DNA of 64,000 nucleotides from Sulfitobacter aestuariivivens (lineage in GTDB: Bacteria > Pseudomonadota > Alphaproteobacteria > Rhodobacterales > Rhodobacteraceae), in contig NZ_JACTAG010000001.1 of NCBI RefSeq assembly GCF_014763045.1, positions 1,736,001 through 1,800,000 of the forward strand, read 5' to 3'. Below the pieces are notes generated by a model. That model saw only the letters and a program-made list of their open reading frames with translations, did no database searches and was not told the origin of the DNA. Below are positions 35,147 to 44,828 of this stretch, piece after piece. The position numbers were made by a program, and so were the translations under genes. Each line of letters starts with the position of its first letter. Within the stretch, counting starts at the first letter, position 1.

Positions 35147-36177
35147 TGGCAAAAACAAATCCCGGCCGCTTCTTTGAGGACTACACGCTGGGCGAGGTGA
35201 TCCATCACGCCGTTCCGCGTACCGTGAAGATGGGCGAACGCGCCCTCTATCACATGCTCTATCCTGCGCGCCACGCGCTCTATTCTTCGGATCAGTTCGC
35301 GCAAACCTGCGGCCTGCCCTTCAGCCCGCTCGATGACATGATCGCCTTCCACGTGATCTTTGGCAAAACCGTGCCGGATGTGTCGCTGAACGCGGTGGCA
35401 AATCTCGGCTATGCCCAGGGCCGCTGGATCACCCCGGTCTGGCCTGGCGACACCCTGCGCAGCCAGTCCAAGGTCATCGGCCTCAAGCAGAACTCCAACG
35501 GCAAGACTGGCGTTGTCTGGGTCCGCACAACCGGCCTCAATCAGCACGACGAGACGGTCATGGAATACGTCCGCTGGGTCATGGTGCGCAAAAACAACCT
35601 CGACGCCCCGGCCCCGGAAACCGTTGTCCCGGACCTGCCCAAGGCCGTCGATGCGACCCAACTCAGCATCCCCAAGGGTCTCGATTTCACAAACTACGAT
35701 TTCGCCCTCGCCGGAGAGCCCCACCGCTGGGCCGACTACGATATCGGCGAACAGATCGACCACGTGGACGGCGTGACCATCGAAGAAGCCGAACACATGA
35801 TGGCCACCCGCCTGTGGCAGAACACGGCCAAGGTGCATTTCGACACCTCCGCCCGCCCCGACGGGTCGCGCCTGATCTACGGCGGCCACGTGATCTCCAT
35901 GGCGCGCGCGCTGTCGTTCAACGGGCTGGCCAATGCGCAGATGGTGGTGGGCCTGAACGGCGGGGCCCATGCCAACCCCTGCCTTGCGGGCGACACGGTC
36001 CGCGCTTGGTCGGAAGTGCTGGACAAGGCCGAAACGGACGCTCCCGGCGTGGGCGCCATCCGGCTGCGGCTGGTCGCAACCAAGGGCGGAGCGCCCTTCG
36101 CCTTGCGCGGCGAAGACGGCAAATACCTGCCCGAGGTGCTGCTGGATCTGGATTACTGGGCCCTGATGCCGACCTGA
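35146..36177 (+). CDS. mch: Mesaconyl-C1-CoA hydratase (MaoC family)
   Basis: A 343-residue protein with two MaoC/hotdog halves. The first includes PGRFFEDYTLGEVIHHAVPRTV and the second DYDIGEQIDHVDGVTIEEAEH. It hydrates mesaconyl-C1-CoA to beta-methylmalyl-CoA, the step before cleavage to glyoxylate and propionyl-CoA. Length equals Mch of Rhodobacter. Operon with mcl2 supports the call strongly. Confidence 0.92.
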   Translation: MAKTNPGRFFEDYTLGEVIHHAVPRTVKMGERALYHMLYPARHALYSSDQFAQTCGLPFSPLDDMIAFHVIFGKTVPDVSLNAVANLGYAQGRWITPVWPGDTLRSQSKVIGLKQNSNGKTGVVWVRTTGLNQHDETVMEYVRWVMVRKNNLDAPAPETVVPDLPKAVDATQLSIPKGLDFTNYDFALAGEPHRWADYDIGEQIDHVDGVTIEEAEHMMATRLWQNTAKVHFDTSARPDGSRLIYGGHVISMARALSFNGLANAQMVVGLNGGAHANPCLAGDTVRAWSEVLDKAETDAPGVGAIRLRLVATKGGAPFALRGEDGKYLPEVLLDLDYWALMPT

Positions 36178-36291
36178 GGCGCCAGGTCACCCGTAATTCT
36201 TGAGCCCGCGCCAAACCCTGCCCCTAATCCGTCGGAATATTTGATCGGCATCGGCCGAACTGACAATCAATTGTCGCGCAACCATCAAAGA

Positions 36292-36314
36292 AAGGCCCGC
36301 CTAAAGCGGGCCTT
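36292..36314 (-). terminator. Terminator of the Gly-rich small gene
   Basis: AAGGCCCGC (36292-36300) and GCGGGCCTT (36306-36314) are perfect 9-bp arms with a 5-nt loop. In the leftward direction TTTCTTT follows. It may also serve the rightward mch operon. Confidence 0.75.
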
Positions 36315-36387
36315 GCTGGTCATCAATCAAGCTGGATTTCCCCTCTGGAAAGTCAGAGGAACTCACCGGATGCCTGGGATTGAATTT

Positions 36388-36642
36388 CTACTCTTTCGGA
36401 GCAGCCGCAGGACCGGACGAAACCTGCCCGCCTGTCGCGCCTGCATTGCCGCCCCAGCCACCCTTCAAGCCGGCAGCAACCGATGCATCGCCTCTGTCGG
36501 CACCGCCGCCATTTGAAACGTCAGTTGCCATATCTCTGCCTTTGCCTCCGCCTTGGCCATTATTCGCCGCCGAATGACCCTCTGCAAAAGCCGATGTTGC
36601 CAAAGCCAGCGAAGCCACGGTCGATGCTACTAAGATCTTCAT
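36388..36642 (-). CDS. Small secreted glycine-rich protein
   Basis: An 84-residue protein with a signal peptide (ILVASTVASLALATSAFA). A Gly/Ala/Asn-rich mature part (NNGQGGGKGRDM, GLKGGWGGNAGATGG) follows, with no cysteines. ATG 36642 has AAGGGAG upstream, a strong site. It has its own terminator. No family recognised; intrinsic disorder is likely. Confidence 0.65.
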   Translation of the reverse strand: MKILVASTVASLALATSAFAEGHSAANNGQGGGKGRDMATDVSNGGGADRGDASVAAGLKGGWGGNAGATGGQVSSGPAAAPKE

Positions 36643-37108
36643 GTTTTAGTTCTCCCTTGTTTAAGTAAGCCTAGTACGGGCGGGGCCGGGCTTTGGATCA
36701 CAACCAGACGAACTTTCATGTGATGCTAAATGACAAAGCATCGCTTCCTCCACAAATCCGGCATCCAGAAAAATCTGGGAGCAAGATTTTGTTAGATTGG
36801 AATTCCGCACAGCGCTTGCACCCGTAGCGCTGCTACAGCGCAACGACGGCACTCTGCCGCAGCCTGCAAACTGACGTACCCAAGGCAAATCAAATCAAGA
36901 AAACGCACACGCCCACTGCAATCTCCCCGGCAAACCCGCTCAAATCCCACAACAGCTAATTTTTGTGATCACAGCTTTTTCGCGTGTGATCACAAATGTC
37001 GCTTTCCGCTGGAAATGAATCCGATTGTGCGAAAGTGTCGCAGGTAAGCAAAGACTCACCCGCTCCCTACCTTGCGGGCGTCGCCAACAACAGCGGGACC
37101 GAACTGTC
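36643..37108. other. 466-bp gap holding the suc operon promoter
   Basis: No supported gene is present; a 75-residue leftward frame has no domain or site and was rejected. The region carries the paired operators at 36964-36994 and should contain promoters for sucC and, leftward, the Gly-rich gene. Confidence 0.55.
36964..36994 (+). promoter_or_regulatory. Tandem TGTGATCACA operators before sucC
   Basis: Two perfect TGTGATCACA palindromes at 36964-36973 and 36985-36994, centres exactly 21 bp apart, 114 bp before sucC. Orientation and flanks (distal copy followed by G and a T-rich spacer) mirror the pair before sdhC. Confidence 0.75.
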
Positions 37109-38302
37109 ATGAACATTCACGAATACCAGGCCAAAGCCCTTTTGCGCAGCTTCGGGGCGCCTGTCTCTGACGGACGTGTCGTGCTCAAGGCCGAAGATGC
37201 CAAATCCGCGGCGGGCGAAATGGACGGGCCTCTCTGGGTCGTCAAGGCGCAGATCCACGCAGGCGGTCGCGGCAAGGGCAAGTTTAAAGAAGCAGACGCC
37301 GGTGACGCAGGCGGCGTGCGCCTTGCCAAATCGGTCGAGGAAGCAGCAACAGAGGCCAAGCGCATGCTGGGCCGCACGTTGGTCACCCACCAGACCGGGC
37401 CCGTGGGCAAGCAGGTCAACCGCATCTACATCGAAGACGGTTCGGGCATCGAAACGGAAATGTACCTCGCCCTGCTGGTCGACCGCCAGACCTCGCGCGT
37501 GGGCTTTGTCTGCTCGACCGAGGGCGGCATGGACATCGAAGAGGTCGCGGCCAAGACGCCCGAAAAGATCCTGAACTTCGCCGTCGACCCCGCCACCGGC
37601 TACCAACCATTCCATGGCCGCCGCATCGCCTTTTCGCTGGGGCTGCAGGGCAAGGCGGTCAAGCAGTGCGTGGCGCTAATGGGCACGCTTTACAAAGCCT
37701 TCGTCGAAAAAGACATGGAGATGCTCGAAATCAATCCGCTGATTGTCACCGACAGCGGCGACCTCAAGGTGCTCGACGCCAAGATTAGCTTTGATGGCAA
37801 TGCGGTCTACCGCCACGCCGATATCGCAGAATTGCGCGATACCACCGAAGAGGATTCCAAGGAACTGGAGGCGTCCAAATACGACCTGAACTATATCGCT
37901 CTGGACGGCGAAATCGGCTGCATGGTCAACGGCGCGGGCCTCGCGATGGCCACAATGGACATCATCAAACTTTACGGCGCCGAACCTGCCAACTTCCTGG
38001 ATGTGGGCGGCGGTGCGACCAAGGAGAAGGTGACCGAAGCCTTCAAGATCATCACCTCTGATCCCAACGTCAAAGGCATCCTTGTCAACATCTTTGGCGG
38101 CATCATGCGCTGCGACGTTATCGCCGAAGGTGTGGTTGCTGCGGTCAAAGAGGTGGGCCTCAAGGTGCCGCTGGTGGTCCGTCTTGAGGGCACCAAGGTG
38201 CAGGAAGGCAAGGACATCATCAACAATTCCGACGTGGACGTGATCGCGGCGGATGACCTCAAGGACGGCGCGCAAAAGATCGTGAAGGCTGTTAAGGGGT
38301 GA
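37109..38302 (+). CDS. sucC: Succinate-CoA ligase (ADP-forming) beta subunit
   Basis: A 397-residue ATP-grasp subunit. It begins [19 protein letters not shown], has the nucleotide-binding [14 protein letters not shown], the metal/substrate region [20 protein letters not shown], and [23 protein letters not shown]. It converts succinyl-CoA to succinate with ADP phosphorylation together with SucD, which is encoded 2.1 kb downstream after four other genes. ATG 37109 is the family start; the longer reading is not. Confidence 0.97.
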   Translation: MNIHEYQAKALLRSFGAPVSDGRVVLKAEDAKSAAGEMDGPLWVVKAQIHAGGRGKGKFKEADAGDAGGVRLAKSVEEAATEAKRMLGRTLVTHQTGPVGKQVNRIYIEDGSGIETEMYLALLVDRQTSRVGFVCSTEGGMDIEEVAAKTPEKILNFAVDPATGYQPFHGRRIAFSLGLQGKAVKQCVALMGTLYKAFVEKDMEMLEINPLIVTDSGDLKVLDAKISFDGNAVYRHADIAELRDTTEEDSKELEASKYDLNYIALDGEIGCMVNGAGLAMATMDIIKLYGAEPANFLDVGGGATKEKVTEAFKIITSDPNVKGILVNIFGGIMRCDVIAEGVVAAVKEVGLKVPLVVRLEGTKVQEGKDIINNSDVDVIAADDLKDGAQKIVKAVKG

Positions 38303-38304
38303 GG

Positions 38305-38796
38305 ATGCGCGCCCTCCGAACCTTGCTGACCGTCGCCTTTACCGTGATGGCGACCGGCGCTCTGGCGGCGAATCTGACTTCTGGAGTTCAGGACGCCACG
38401 CAGTTCTGCCTTGGCTATCTGCAGACAGGGCAGGCGTCAGACGCGTTGCTCCGCAAGGGGTTCACGCAAAAGCGGAAGGGTTTCGAAAAATCCTTTGGCC
38501 GCGACCTGCTTCTGGGCCGCAAGAACAACGTTCATGTCAGCCTGCGCAACGGGGGTGGTATGTTGGAATGTCACGTGAAAGTCGGCAGTGGCGGCGTCAA
38601 GGCTTTGAACGGCTTTCTGCGCACCGCGCAGGAAACCGTTCTGGCGCAGGGGTTTCGTCGAGCGCAAATGACCGACAGCCGTGGCCGACAGGTCGATGTG
38701 CTGCAGAAGTCCGGCGTTGCGGTGACGGTTTCGGCCAAAAGTACAAGCGCAACCGGCAGCATCAGTTCGCTGCTGGTCTTCAAGCGGGCAGGTTAG
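38305..38796 (+). CDS. Hypothetical secreted protein after sucC
   Basis: A 163-residue protein with a signal peptide ([21 protein letters not shown]) and a mature part with two cysteines ([11 protein letters not shown] and [13 protein letters not shown]). It is basic in the middle ([12 protein letters not shown]). It begins 2 bases after the sucC stop (a GTG two codons earlier is possible). No family recognised. Periplasmic location is inferred. Confidence 0.65.
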   Translation: MRALRTLLTVAFTVMATGALAANLTSGVQDATQFCLGYLQTGQASDALLRKGFTQKRKGFEKSFGRDLLLGRKNNVHVSLRNGGGMLECHVKVGSGGVKALNGFLRTAQETVLAQGFRRAQMTDSRGRQVDVLQKSGVAVTVSAKSTSATGSISSLLVFKRAG

Positions 38797-38849
38797 CGTG
38801 CCAGCCGGGTGCGCATCAGATGTCGTCCCAAGGGCCAAGGGAGATCCGC

Positions 38850-39344
38850 ATGGTGCGTCCTGAAGTGCTTTTCCTGCTTGCCGCAAGCACGGCTATGGCC
38901 GATCCGCAGCCGGCCATCGCCAGCTTCAACCAATGGTGCTTCAAGGCAGGCCAAACGGCCGCTCAGATCGAAAGCAACATCCAATCTGCTCTCACCGAAC
39001 CTGCGACATTCACCCTGACCTTCTGGGACGACAGCCTTGAGCCGCGCCCTATAGATGCGCCCAAGGGTGTAGAGCGCCGCTGCAGTATCGAGTTTGACGG
39101 CGATCACACAACGCTGGCCATAGACGCGCTGCGACAGCAGATGGCGACCCCTCCGACATTCGGCACACCGATCCCTCTGCCAGACACGCACCATGTCGGG
39201 GACGCGACGGCCCTCATCGAAGGCCGGGAGTTGCTGCGCGGTCGCGTGGCCGTTGTTGAAGTCGGCACCCGTGCAAACGGCACGCGCACTTTCATGAGCG
39301 TAGACCGCCTTTATGACGGACTTGGGCTGCCAGAGAAGGGATGA
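38850..39344 (+). CDS. Hypothetical secreted protein in the suc operon
   Basis: A 164-residue protein with a short signal peptide (PEVLFLLAASTAMADP) and a mature domain holding two cysteines (FNQWCFKAGQTAAQI and VERRCSIEFDGDHTTL). It ends 4 bases into the methyltransferase gene. ATG 38850 has AAGGGAG eight bases before it; an upstream reading overlaps the preceding gene. The arrangement of Cys and length resembles the preceding gene, so the two may be a diverged pair. Confidence 0.6.
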   Translation: MVRPEVLFLLAASTAMADPQPAIASFNQWCFKAGQTAAQIESNIQSALTEPATFTLTFWDDSLEPRPIDAPKGVERRCSIEFDGDHTTLAIDALRQQMATPPTFGTPIPLPDTHHVGDATALIEGRELLRGRVAVVEVGTRANGTRTFMSVDRLYDGLGLPEKG

Positions 39345-40135
39345 AGGACATGACCGCATATCGCGCCTGTCCGAATTGCGACGGCACAACGGCCCGCCCG
39401 CTGCCCGACTATTCGCCTGATGGCTGGGCACTGGGTCAGTGCGACACCTGCGATCTGGTCTATCTGCGCAATCCCCCCGCCTATGAGGCGCTGAAAGAGG
39501 ATTTCGCTTGGGAAAAAACCTACGAGGCCAAGAAAGCCAGGACCAAAGGCTCGACCCCCCTCTCCCCCTATGTCCGCAAGGTGCGCGTGGCGCTGGGCAT
39601 GTCCCGCGACAAGACCCAAAGCTTTCGAAAATGGTTCAGGGATGGCCACGTTCTGGATATCGGGTGCGGCCATGGCGACAGGATCACCCCGCCCATGACC
39701 CCCTACGGGATCGAGCTTTCGACCGAACTGCACAGAATTGCCGACAAACGCATGCGCGCAGCGGGTGGGTTTTGCCTGCATGGCGCCGGTGCCGAAGCAA
39801 TTTGGGACTTTGAAGCTGGCATGTTCGACGGGATCGTCATGAACTCTTATCTTGAGCACGAAGTGGACGCGATGGGCGTTCTGAAAGGCGCACATCGGGC
39901 GCTCAAGCCCCACGGCGGCGTGTTCATCCGCGTACCGAATTACGGCTCTCTCAATCGCCGCGTCATCGGGCCGACATGGTGCGGCTTTCGCTACCCCGAT
40001 CACGTCAATTACTTCACGCTCGACACGCTGACGAACCTCGCAATGCGCGCCGGTTTCACCACCCAACTGATCAATCGGATCACCCGTCCGGTCGACGATA
40101 ATATCTCGGTCCTGCTGCGCAAGGCGGCACCGTAA
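39341..40135 (+). CDS. Class I SAM-dependent methyltransferase with N-terminal zinc ribbon
   Basis: A 264-residue enzyme. The N-terminus has two CxxC pairs (RACPNCDGTTA and GQCDTCDLVYL) like the zinc-binding front of methyltransferase C-family enzymes. The SAM site is HVLDIGCGHGDRITPPM, then YGIELSTELHRIA, and a later DGIVMNSYLEHEVDAMG. Relatives modify sugars or quinone-like compounds. Located between sucC and sucD with overlaps on both sides, so co-transcribed. Substrate unknown. Confidence 0.8.
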   Translation: MKDMTAYRACPNCDGTTARPLPDYSPDGWALGQCDTCDLVYLRNPPAYEALKEDFAWEKTYEAKKARTKGSTPLSPYVRKVRVALGMSRDKTQSFRKWFRDGHVLDIGCGHGDRITPPMTPYGIELSTELHRIADKRMRAAGGFCLHGAGAEAIWDFEAGMFDGIVMNSYLEHEVDAMGVLKGAHRALKPHGGVFIRVPNYGSLNRRVIGPTWCGFRYPDHVNYFTLDTLTNLAMRAGFTTQLINRITRPVDDNISVLLRKAAP

Positions 40136-40155
40136 TGCGACATAAGGAAAGGCAG

Positions 40156-40377
40156 ATGCCCCCACTCTCCTCCAGAAACCGCGTCACCGCCCTGTTGTGC
40201 GGCGCTCTGCTGATGTCCGCCTGCGCCTCTGACAGCACAAAATACGAGGTGCGCAAAGGCCCCCAGGCCATCCACCCCGCCACCCTTGCACCGGGCTATA
40301 GCCCCTGTGGCACGCCGGGCCAGGCGGCCTGCATCCCCTCACAACCGGGCGACGGCTCGGTACCGATCATCGATTAA
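40156..40377 (+). CDS. Small lipoprotein before sucD
   Basis: A 73-residue protein with lipoprotein signal [14 protein letters not shown] (lipobox LMSAC) and a short mature part with two cysteines ([15 protein letters not shown]). I prefer ATG 40156 because AAGGAAAGG lies directly upstream. The ATG at 40135, which overlaps the methyltransferase stop, is an alternative. No family assigned. Confidence 0.6.
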   Translation: MPPLSSRNRVTALLCGALLMSACASDSTKYEVRKGPQAIHPATLAPGYSPCGTPGQAACIPSQPGDGSVPIID

Positions 40378-40427
40378 CGGGCACAGACTACAGCGCCCCC
40401 TCTCAAACGCACGTCAAAGGAAACCAC

Positions 40428-41315
40428 ATGGCCGTACTCGTAGATGAAAACACCCGCGTGATCTGTCAGGGCCTCACCGGCTCTCAGGGCACCTTCCACA
40501 CCGAACAGGCCATCGCCTATGGCACCAAGATGGTCGGCGGCGTCACACCGGGCAAAGGCGGCCAGACCCACCTCGACCTGCCGATCTACAACTCCGTGCA
40601 TGAGGCGATGCACCAGACGCAAGCCAATGCCTCTGTCATTTACGTGCCGCCCCCGTTTGCAGCTGATTCCATTCTCGAGGCGATCGACGCCGAAATGCCC
40701 CTCATCGTCTGCATCACCGAAGGCATTCCGGTGCTCGACATGATGCGCGTAAAACGCGCGCTCGAAGGGTCAAAATCGCGCCTCGTCGGCCCGAACTGCC
40801 CCGGCGTGATCACGCCTGACGCCTGCAAGATGGGCATCATGCCCGGCTCGATCCATAAACGCGGCAGCTGCGGTGTGGTCTCCCGCTCCGGCACACTGAC
40901 CTATGAGGCGGTCAAACAGACCTCCGACATGGGCTACGGCCAGTCTTCGGCCATCGGCATCGGTGGCGATCCGATCAAAGGCACCGAACACATCGATGTG
41001 CTTGAGATGTTTCTTGCCGATGATGAAACAGAAAGCATCATCATGATCGGCGAAATCGGCGGCTCAGCGGAAGAGGACGCCGCACAGTTCCTCGCGGACG
41101 AACGCAAGGCAGGCCGCTGGAAGCCCACCGCAGGCTTTATCGCAGGCCGCACCGCCCCTCCGGGCCGCCGCATGGGCCACGCAGGCGCCATTGTCGCGGG
41201 CGGCAAGGGCGGCGCCGAGGACAAAATCGATGCCATGCGCGAAGCGGGCATCGTGGTGGCGGATAGCCCGGCGACGCTGGGCGAGGCGGTCAAAGAAGCG
41301 ATCGAAAAAGGCTGA
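40428..41315 (+). CDS. sucD: Succinate-CoA ligase (ADP-forming) alpha subunit
   Basis: A 295-residue subunit. CoA binding: [20 protein letters not shown] at the start and [18 protein letters not shown]. The phosphohistidine lies in [20 protein letters not shown]. It pairs with SucC. Length and sequence are typical. Separation from sucC by four genes is unusual outside this group. Confidence 0.97.
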   Translation: MAVLVDENTRVICQGLTGSQGTFHTEQAIAYGTKMVGGVTPGKGGQTHLDLPIYNSVHEAMHQTQANASVIYVPPPFAADSILEAIDAEMPLIVCITEGIPVLDMMRVKRALEGSKSRLVGPNCPGVITPDACKMGIMPGSIHKRGSCGVVSRSGTLTYEAVKQTSDMGYGQSSAIGIGGDPIKGTEHIDVLEMFLADDETESIIMIGEIGGSAEEDAAQFLADERKAGRWKPTAGFIAGRTAPPGRRMGHAGAIVAGGKGGAEDKIDAMREAGIVVADSPATLGEAVKEAIEKG

Positions 41316-41370
41316 GAGCACACAGGCACCGCGACCACATCAGTCCGCAGCACCAAGAGAGTATCCCCCT

Positions 41371-41835
41371 ATGACCATGGATTTCACTACCGCCGTCAGA
41401 ACATGCCTCACGCAAAAATACGCGACCTTTCAGGGGCGCGCCTCGCGTCCCGAATACTGGTGGTTCATTCTGGCGGTCGTGATCGGCTCCTTTGTGGCGC
41501 TGCTTCTTGGTCCCCTCTCGATCCTCTTCACACTGGCCGTGCTCTGCCCGGCTCTCGCCGTGGGATTCCGCCGTCTGCAGGATACCGGCAGACCCGGCTG
41601 GTGGATTGTGTTCCCCGCAGGGCTTGGCCTGATCAATTCACTGATCGCGCCCGACATGCCCGACGACGCTGCCATTGCCGCCGGGCAATTCCCCAGCACC
41701 GGGTCGGTCCTTTTGTCCGGATTGATCGGCATTGTCGGCCTTGTCGTCTCGCTCGTCTTCCTGTGGTGGCTCACGCGCCCCTCTGATCCTGAAACCAACC
41801 AGTACGGGCCGCCCCCGGCGTCCGTTTCTGACTAA
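41371..41835 (+). CDS. DUF805 membrane protein
   Basis: A 154-residue protein with about four hydrophobic segments. The DUF805 signature FQGRASRPEYWWFILAVVIG lies near the N-terminus, and FRRLQDTGRPGWWIVFP in the middle. The family is widespread with no fixed function. It sits between sucD and sucA. Confidence 0.85.
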   Translation: MTMDFTTAVRTCLTQKYATFQGRASRPEYWWFILAVVIGSFVALLLGPLSILFTLAVLCPALAVGFRRLQDTGRPGWWIVFPAGLGLINSLIAPDMPDDAAIAAGQFPSTGSVLLSGLIGIVGLVVSLVFLWWLTRPSDPETNQYGPPPASVSD

Positions 41836-41864
41836 TCGTCCCGCCCTCGTTGAAAGGTGCTGTC

Positions 41865-44825
41865 ATGACCAAACAAGAAGCCAACGACCAATTCCACGCC
41901 TCCTCGTTTATGGAAGGTGAGAACGCCGACTACCTAGAACAGATGTATGCCCGGTACGCCAACGACCCCAGTGCGGTGGACGAAGCCTGGCGCGCGTTCT
42001 TCAAGGGCATGGGCGACGAAGGCGACACCGCTAAGGCCGAGGCCGAGGGCCCAAGCTGGGCGCGCCGTGACTGGCCGCCAACCCCCGACAGCGAGGTCAT
42101 GGGCGCGCTGACCGGTATCTGGCCCGCACCCGAGGAAGAAAAAGCCGCAGGCGACAAGATCAAGGCTAAGGCCGCTGAAAAGGGCGTGGACGTCTCGGAC
42201 GAACAGGTCCGCCAGGCCGTGCTCGACAGTATCCGCGCGCTGATGCTGATCCGCGCCTACCGCATCCGGGGCCATCTGGTGGCCGATCTGGACCCACTGG
42301 GCATGCGCCAGATGACGCCACATCCGGAACTTGACCCCAAATCCTATGGCTTCACCGACAAGGACATGGACCGCCCGATCTTCATCGACAACGTGCTGGG
42401 GCTTGAGGTCGCGACGCTCAACGAAATTCTCGCCATCGTGAAACGCACCTACTGCGGCACCTTCGCGCTGCAGTACATGCACATCTCCAATCCCAACGAA
42501 GCGGGCTGGCTGAAGGAACGCATCGAAGGGATCGGCAAAGAGATCGAGTTCACCAAGAACGGGCGCAAAGCGATCCTGGGTGCCCTGATCGAGGCCGAGG
42601 GGTTCGAAAAATTCCTGCACGTCAAATATATGGGCACCAAACGCTTTGGCCTTGATGGCGGCGAAAGCCTTGTTCCCGCCATGGAGCAGATCATCAAGCG
42701 CGGCGGCCAGCTGGGCGTCAAGGACATCGTGATCGGCATGCCGCATCGGGGCCGTCTGTCGGTTCTCGCCAACGTCATGCAAAAACCCTACAAGGCGATC
42801 TTCAACGAATTCCAGGGCGGCAGCTTCAAGCCCGAAGACGTGGACGGCTCTGGCGATGTGAAATACCACCTTGGCGCCTCCTCGGACCGCGAATTTGATG
42901 GCAATACCGTGCATCTTTCGCTCACCGCGAACCCCTCGCACCTTGAGGCGGTGAACCCCGTGGTTCTAGGCAAGGCGCGCGCCAAGCAAGATCAGGTCTA
43001 CGACGAAGATCGCTCCGCCGTGGTCCCCATCCTGCTGCACGGCGACGCCGCCTTTGCCGGACAGGGCGTGGTGGCGGAATGCTTTGCGCTCTCGGGCCTG
43101 CGCGGTCACAAGACCGGCGGCACAATGCATATCGTGGTCAACAACCAGATCGGGTTTACCACAGCACCGCATTTCTCCCGCTCGTCCCCCTACCCCACCG
43201 ACAACGCTCTGGTGGTCGAGGCACCCATCTTCCACGTCAATGGCGACGACCCCGAAGCGGTGGTACACGCCGCGCGCGTGGCCACTGAATTCCGCCAGAA
43301 ATTCCACAAGGACGTTGTCATCGACATCTTCTGCTATCGCCGTTTCGGCCATAACGAAGGCGATGAGCCGATGTTCACGAACCCTCTGATGTACAAGAAG
43401 ATCAAGGGCCACAAGACCACCCTCAGCCTCTACGCCGACCGCCTTGTCAAAGACGGCCTGGTCCCCGAGGGCGAGATTGAGGACATGAAGGCTGATTTCC
43501 AAAAGCGCATGAATGACGAATTCGAGGCCGGCAAGGATTACCGCCCGAACAAGGCCGACTGGCTGGACGGCAAATGGTCTCACCTAGACAAGCAGAAAGA
43601 GAAATACCAGCGCGGCAAGACCGCCATCAAGAAAGAAACCTTCAACGATGTAGGCAAGGCGCTGACCACCGCACCGGATGACTTTCCGCTGCACAAAACC
43701 GTGGGTCGCCTGCTCGAAACCAAAGCAAAGATGTTCGACAGCGGCGAAAGCTTTGACTGGGCCACTGCTGAGGCACTGGCGTTCGGCTCCCTGCTGACCG
43801 AAGGCTACAAGGTGCGTCTTGCCGGACAGGACAGCACACGCGGCACCTTCAGCCAGCGTCACTCGGGACTGATCAATCAGGAAACCGAAGAACGGTACTA
43901 CCCGCTGAACCACATTCGCGAAGGACAGGCACAATACGAGGTCATCGACTCGATGCTCTCGGAATACGCGGTTCTGGGTTTCGAATACGGCTATTCGCTG
44001 GCCGAACCCAACGCGCTGGTCATGTGGGAAGCACAGTTTGGCGATTTCGCCAATGGCGCGCAGATCATGTTCGACCAGTTCATCAGCTCGGGCGAAAGCA
44101 AATGGCTGCGCATGTCAGGCCTCGTCTGTCTGCTGCCCCACGGCTACGAAGGGCAAGGTCCCGAACACTCCTCCGCCCGGCTGGAACGCTTCCTGACCAT
44201 GTGCGGCGGCGACAACTGGATCGTGGCAAACTGCACCACGCCCGCCAACTACTTCCACATCCTGCGCCGCCAGATGCACCGGACGTACCGGAAACCGCTG
44301 ATGCTGATGACGCCCAAATCGCTCCTGCGCCACAAGATGGCGGTCAGCACGGCCAAGGAATTCACCACCGGCAGCAGCTTCCACCGCGTGCTCTGGGACG
44401 ATGCCCAGCAGGGCAACTCTGACACCGAACTGGTGGCCGACAACAAGATCAAGCGCGTGGTGATGTGTTCGGGCAAGGTCTATTATGACCTGCTGGAAGA
44501 ACGCGACGCACGCGGGATCGACGACATCTATCTGATGCGGTTCGAACAGTTCTACCCCTTCCCCGCCCAATCGGCGGTCAAGGAACTTGAGCGGTTCAAG
44601 AACGCCGACATGGTCTGGTGTCAGGAAGAACCCAAAAACCAGGGTGCGTGGTCCTTCATTGAACCGAACCTCGAATGGGTCCTGACCCGGATCAAGGCAA
44701 AACACTCCAGACCCACCTACGCAGGCCGGGCCGCCGCGGCCTCGCCCGCCACAGGTCTGGCCTCCGCCCACAAGCAACAACAAGCAGCCCTCGTCGACGA
44801 CGCGCTGACACTCAAAGGAAAGTAA
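41865..44825 (+). CDS. sucA: 2-oxoglutarate dehydrogenase E1 component
   Basis: A 986-residue thiamine-diphosphate enzyme that decarboxylates 2-oxoglutarate and loads succinyl onto lipoyl-SucB. It has YLEQMYARYANDPSAVDEAW (binding-domain start), GMPHRGRLSVLANVMQKPY, GDAAFAGQGVVAEC and MWEAQFGDFANGAQIMFDQF. ATG 41865 has AAAGG upstream; a TTG five codons earlier is not needed. It overlaps nothing and is followed 3 bases later by sucB. Confidence 0.97.
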   Translation: MTKQEANDQFHASSFMEGENADYLEQMYARYANDPSAVDEAWRAFFKGMGDEGDTAKAEAEGPSWARRDWPPTPDSEVMGALTGIWPAPEEEKAAGDKIKAKAAEKGVDVSDEQVRQAVLDSIRALMLIRAYRIRGHLVADLDPLGMRQMTPHPELDPKSYGFTDKDMDRPIFIDNVLGLEVATLNEILAIVKRTYCGTFALQYMHISNPNEAGWLKERIEGIGKEIEFTKNGRKAILGALIEAEGFEKFLHVKYMGTKRFGLDGGESLVPAMEQIIKRGGQLGVKDIVIGMPHRGRLSVLANVMQKPYKAIFNEFQGGSFKPEDVDGSGDVKYHLGASSDREFDGNTVHLSLTANPSHLEAVNPVVLGKARAKQDQVYDEDRSAVVPILLHGDAAFAGQGVVAECFALSGLRGHKTGGTMHIVVNNQIGFTTAPHFSRSSPYPTDNALVVEAPIFHVNGDDPEAVVHAARVATEFRQKFHKDVVIDIFCYRRFGHNEGDEPMFTNPLMYKKIKGHKTTLSLYADRLVKDGLVPEGEIEDMKADFQKRMNDEFEAGKDYRPNKADWLDGKWSHLDKQKEKYQRGKTAIKKETFNDVGKALTTAPDDFPLHKTVGRLLETKAKMFDSGESFDWATAEALAFGSLLTEGYKVRLAGQDSTRGTFSQRHSGLINQETEERYYPLNHIREGQAQYEVIDSMLSEYAVLGFEYGYSLAEPNALVMWEAQFGDFANGAQIMFDQFISSGESKWLRMSGLVCLLPHGYEGQGPEHSSARLERFLTMCGGDNWIVANCTTPANYFHILRRQMHRTYRKPLMLMTPKSLLRHKMAVSTAKEFTTGSSFHRVLWDDAQQGNSDTELVADNKIKRVVMCSGKVYYDLLEERDARGIDDIYLMRFEQFYPFPAQSAVKELERFKNADMVWCQEEPKNQGAWSFIEPNLEWVLTRIKAKHSRPTYAGRAAAASPATGLASAHKQQQAALVDDALTLKGK

Positions 44826-44828
44826 CCC

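Noticed and set aside
36661-36888. Leftward 75-residue frame in the gap before sucC
   Set aside because: No ribosome site, no domain, unusual composition, and it lies in a promoter-like region.
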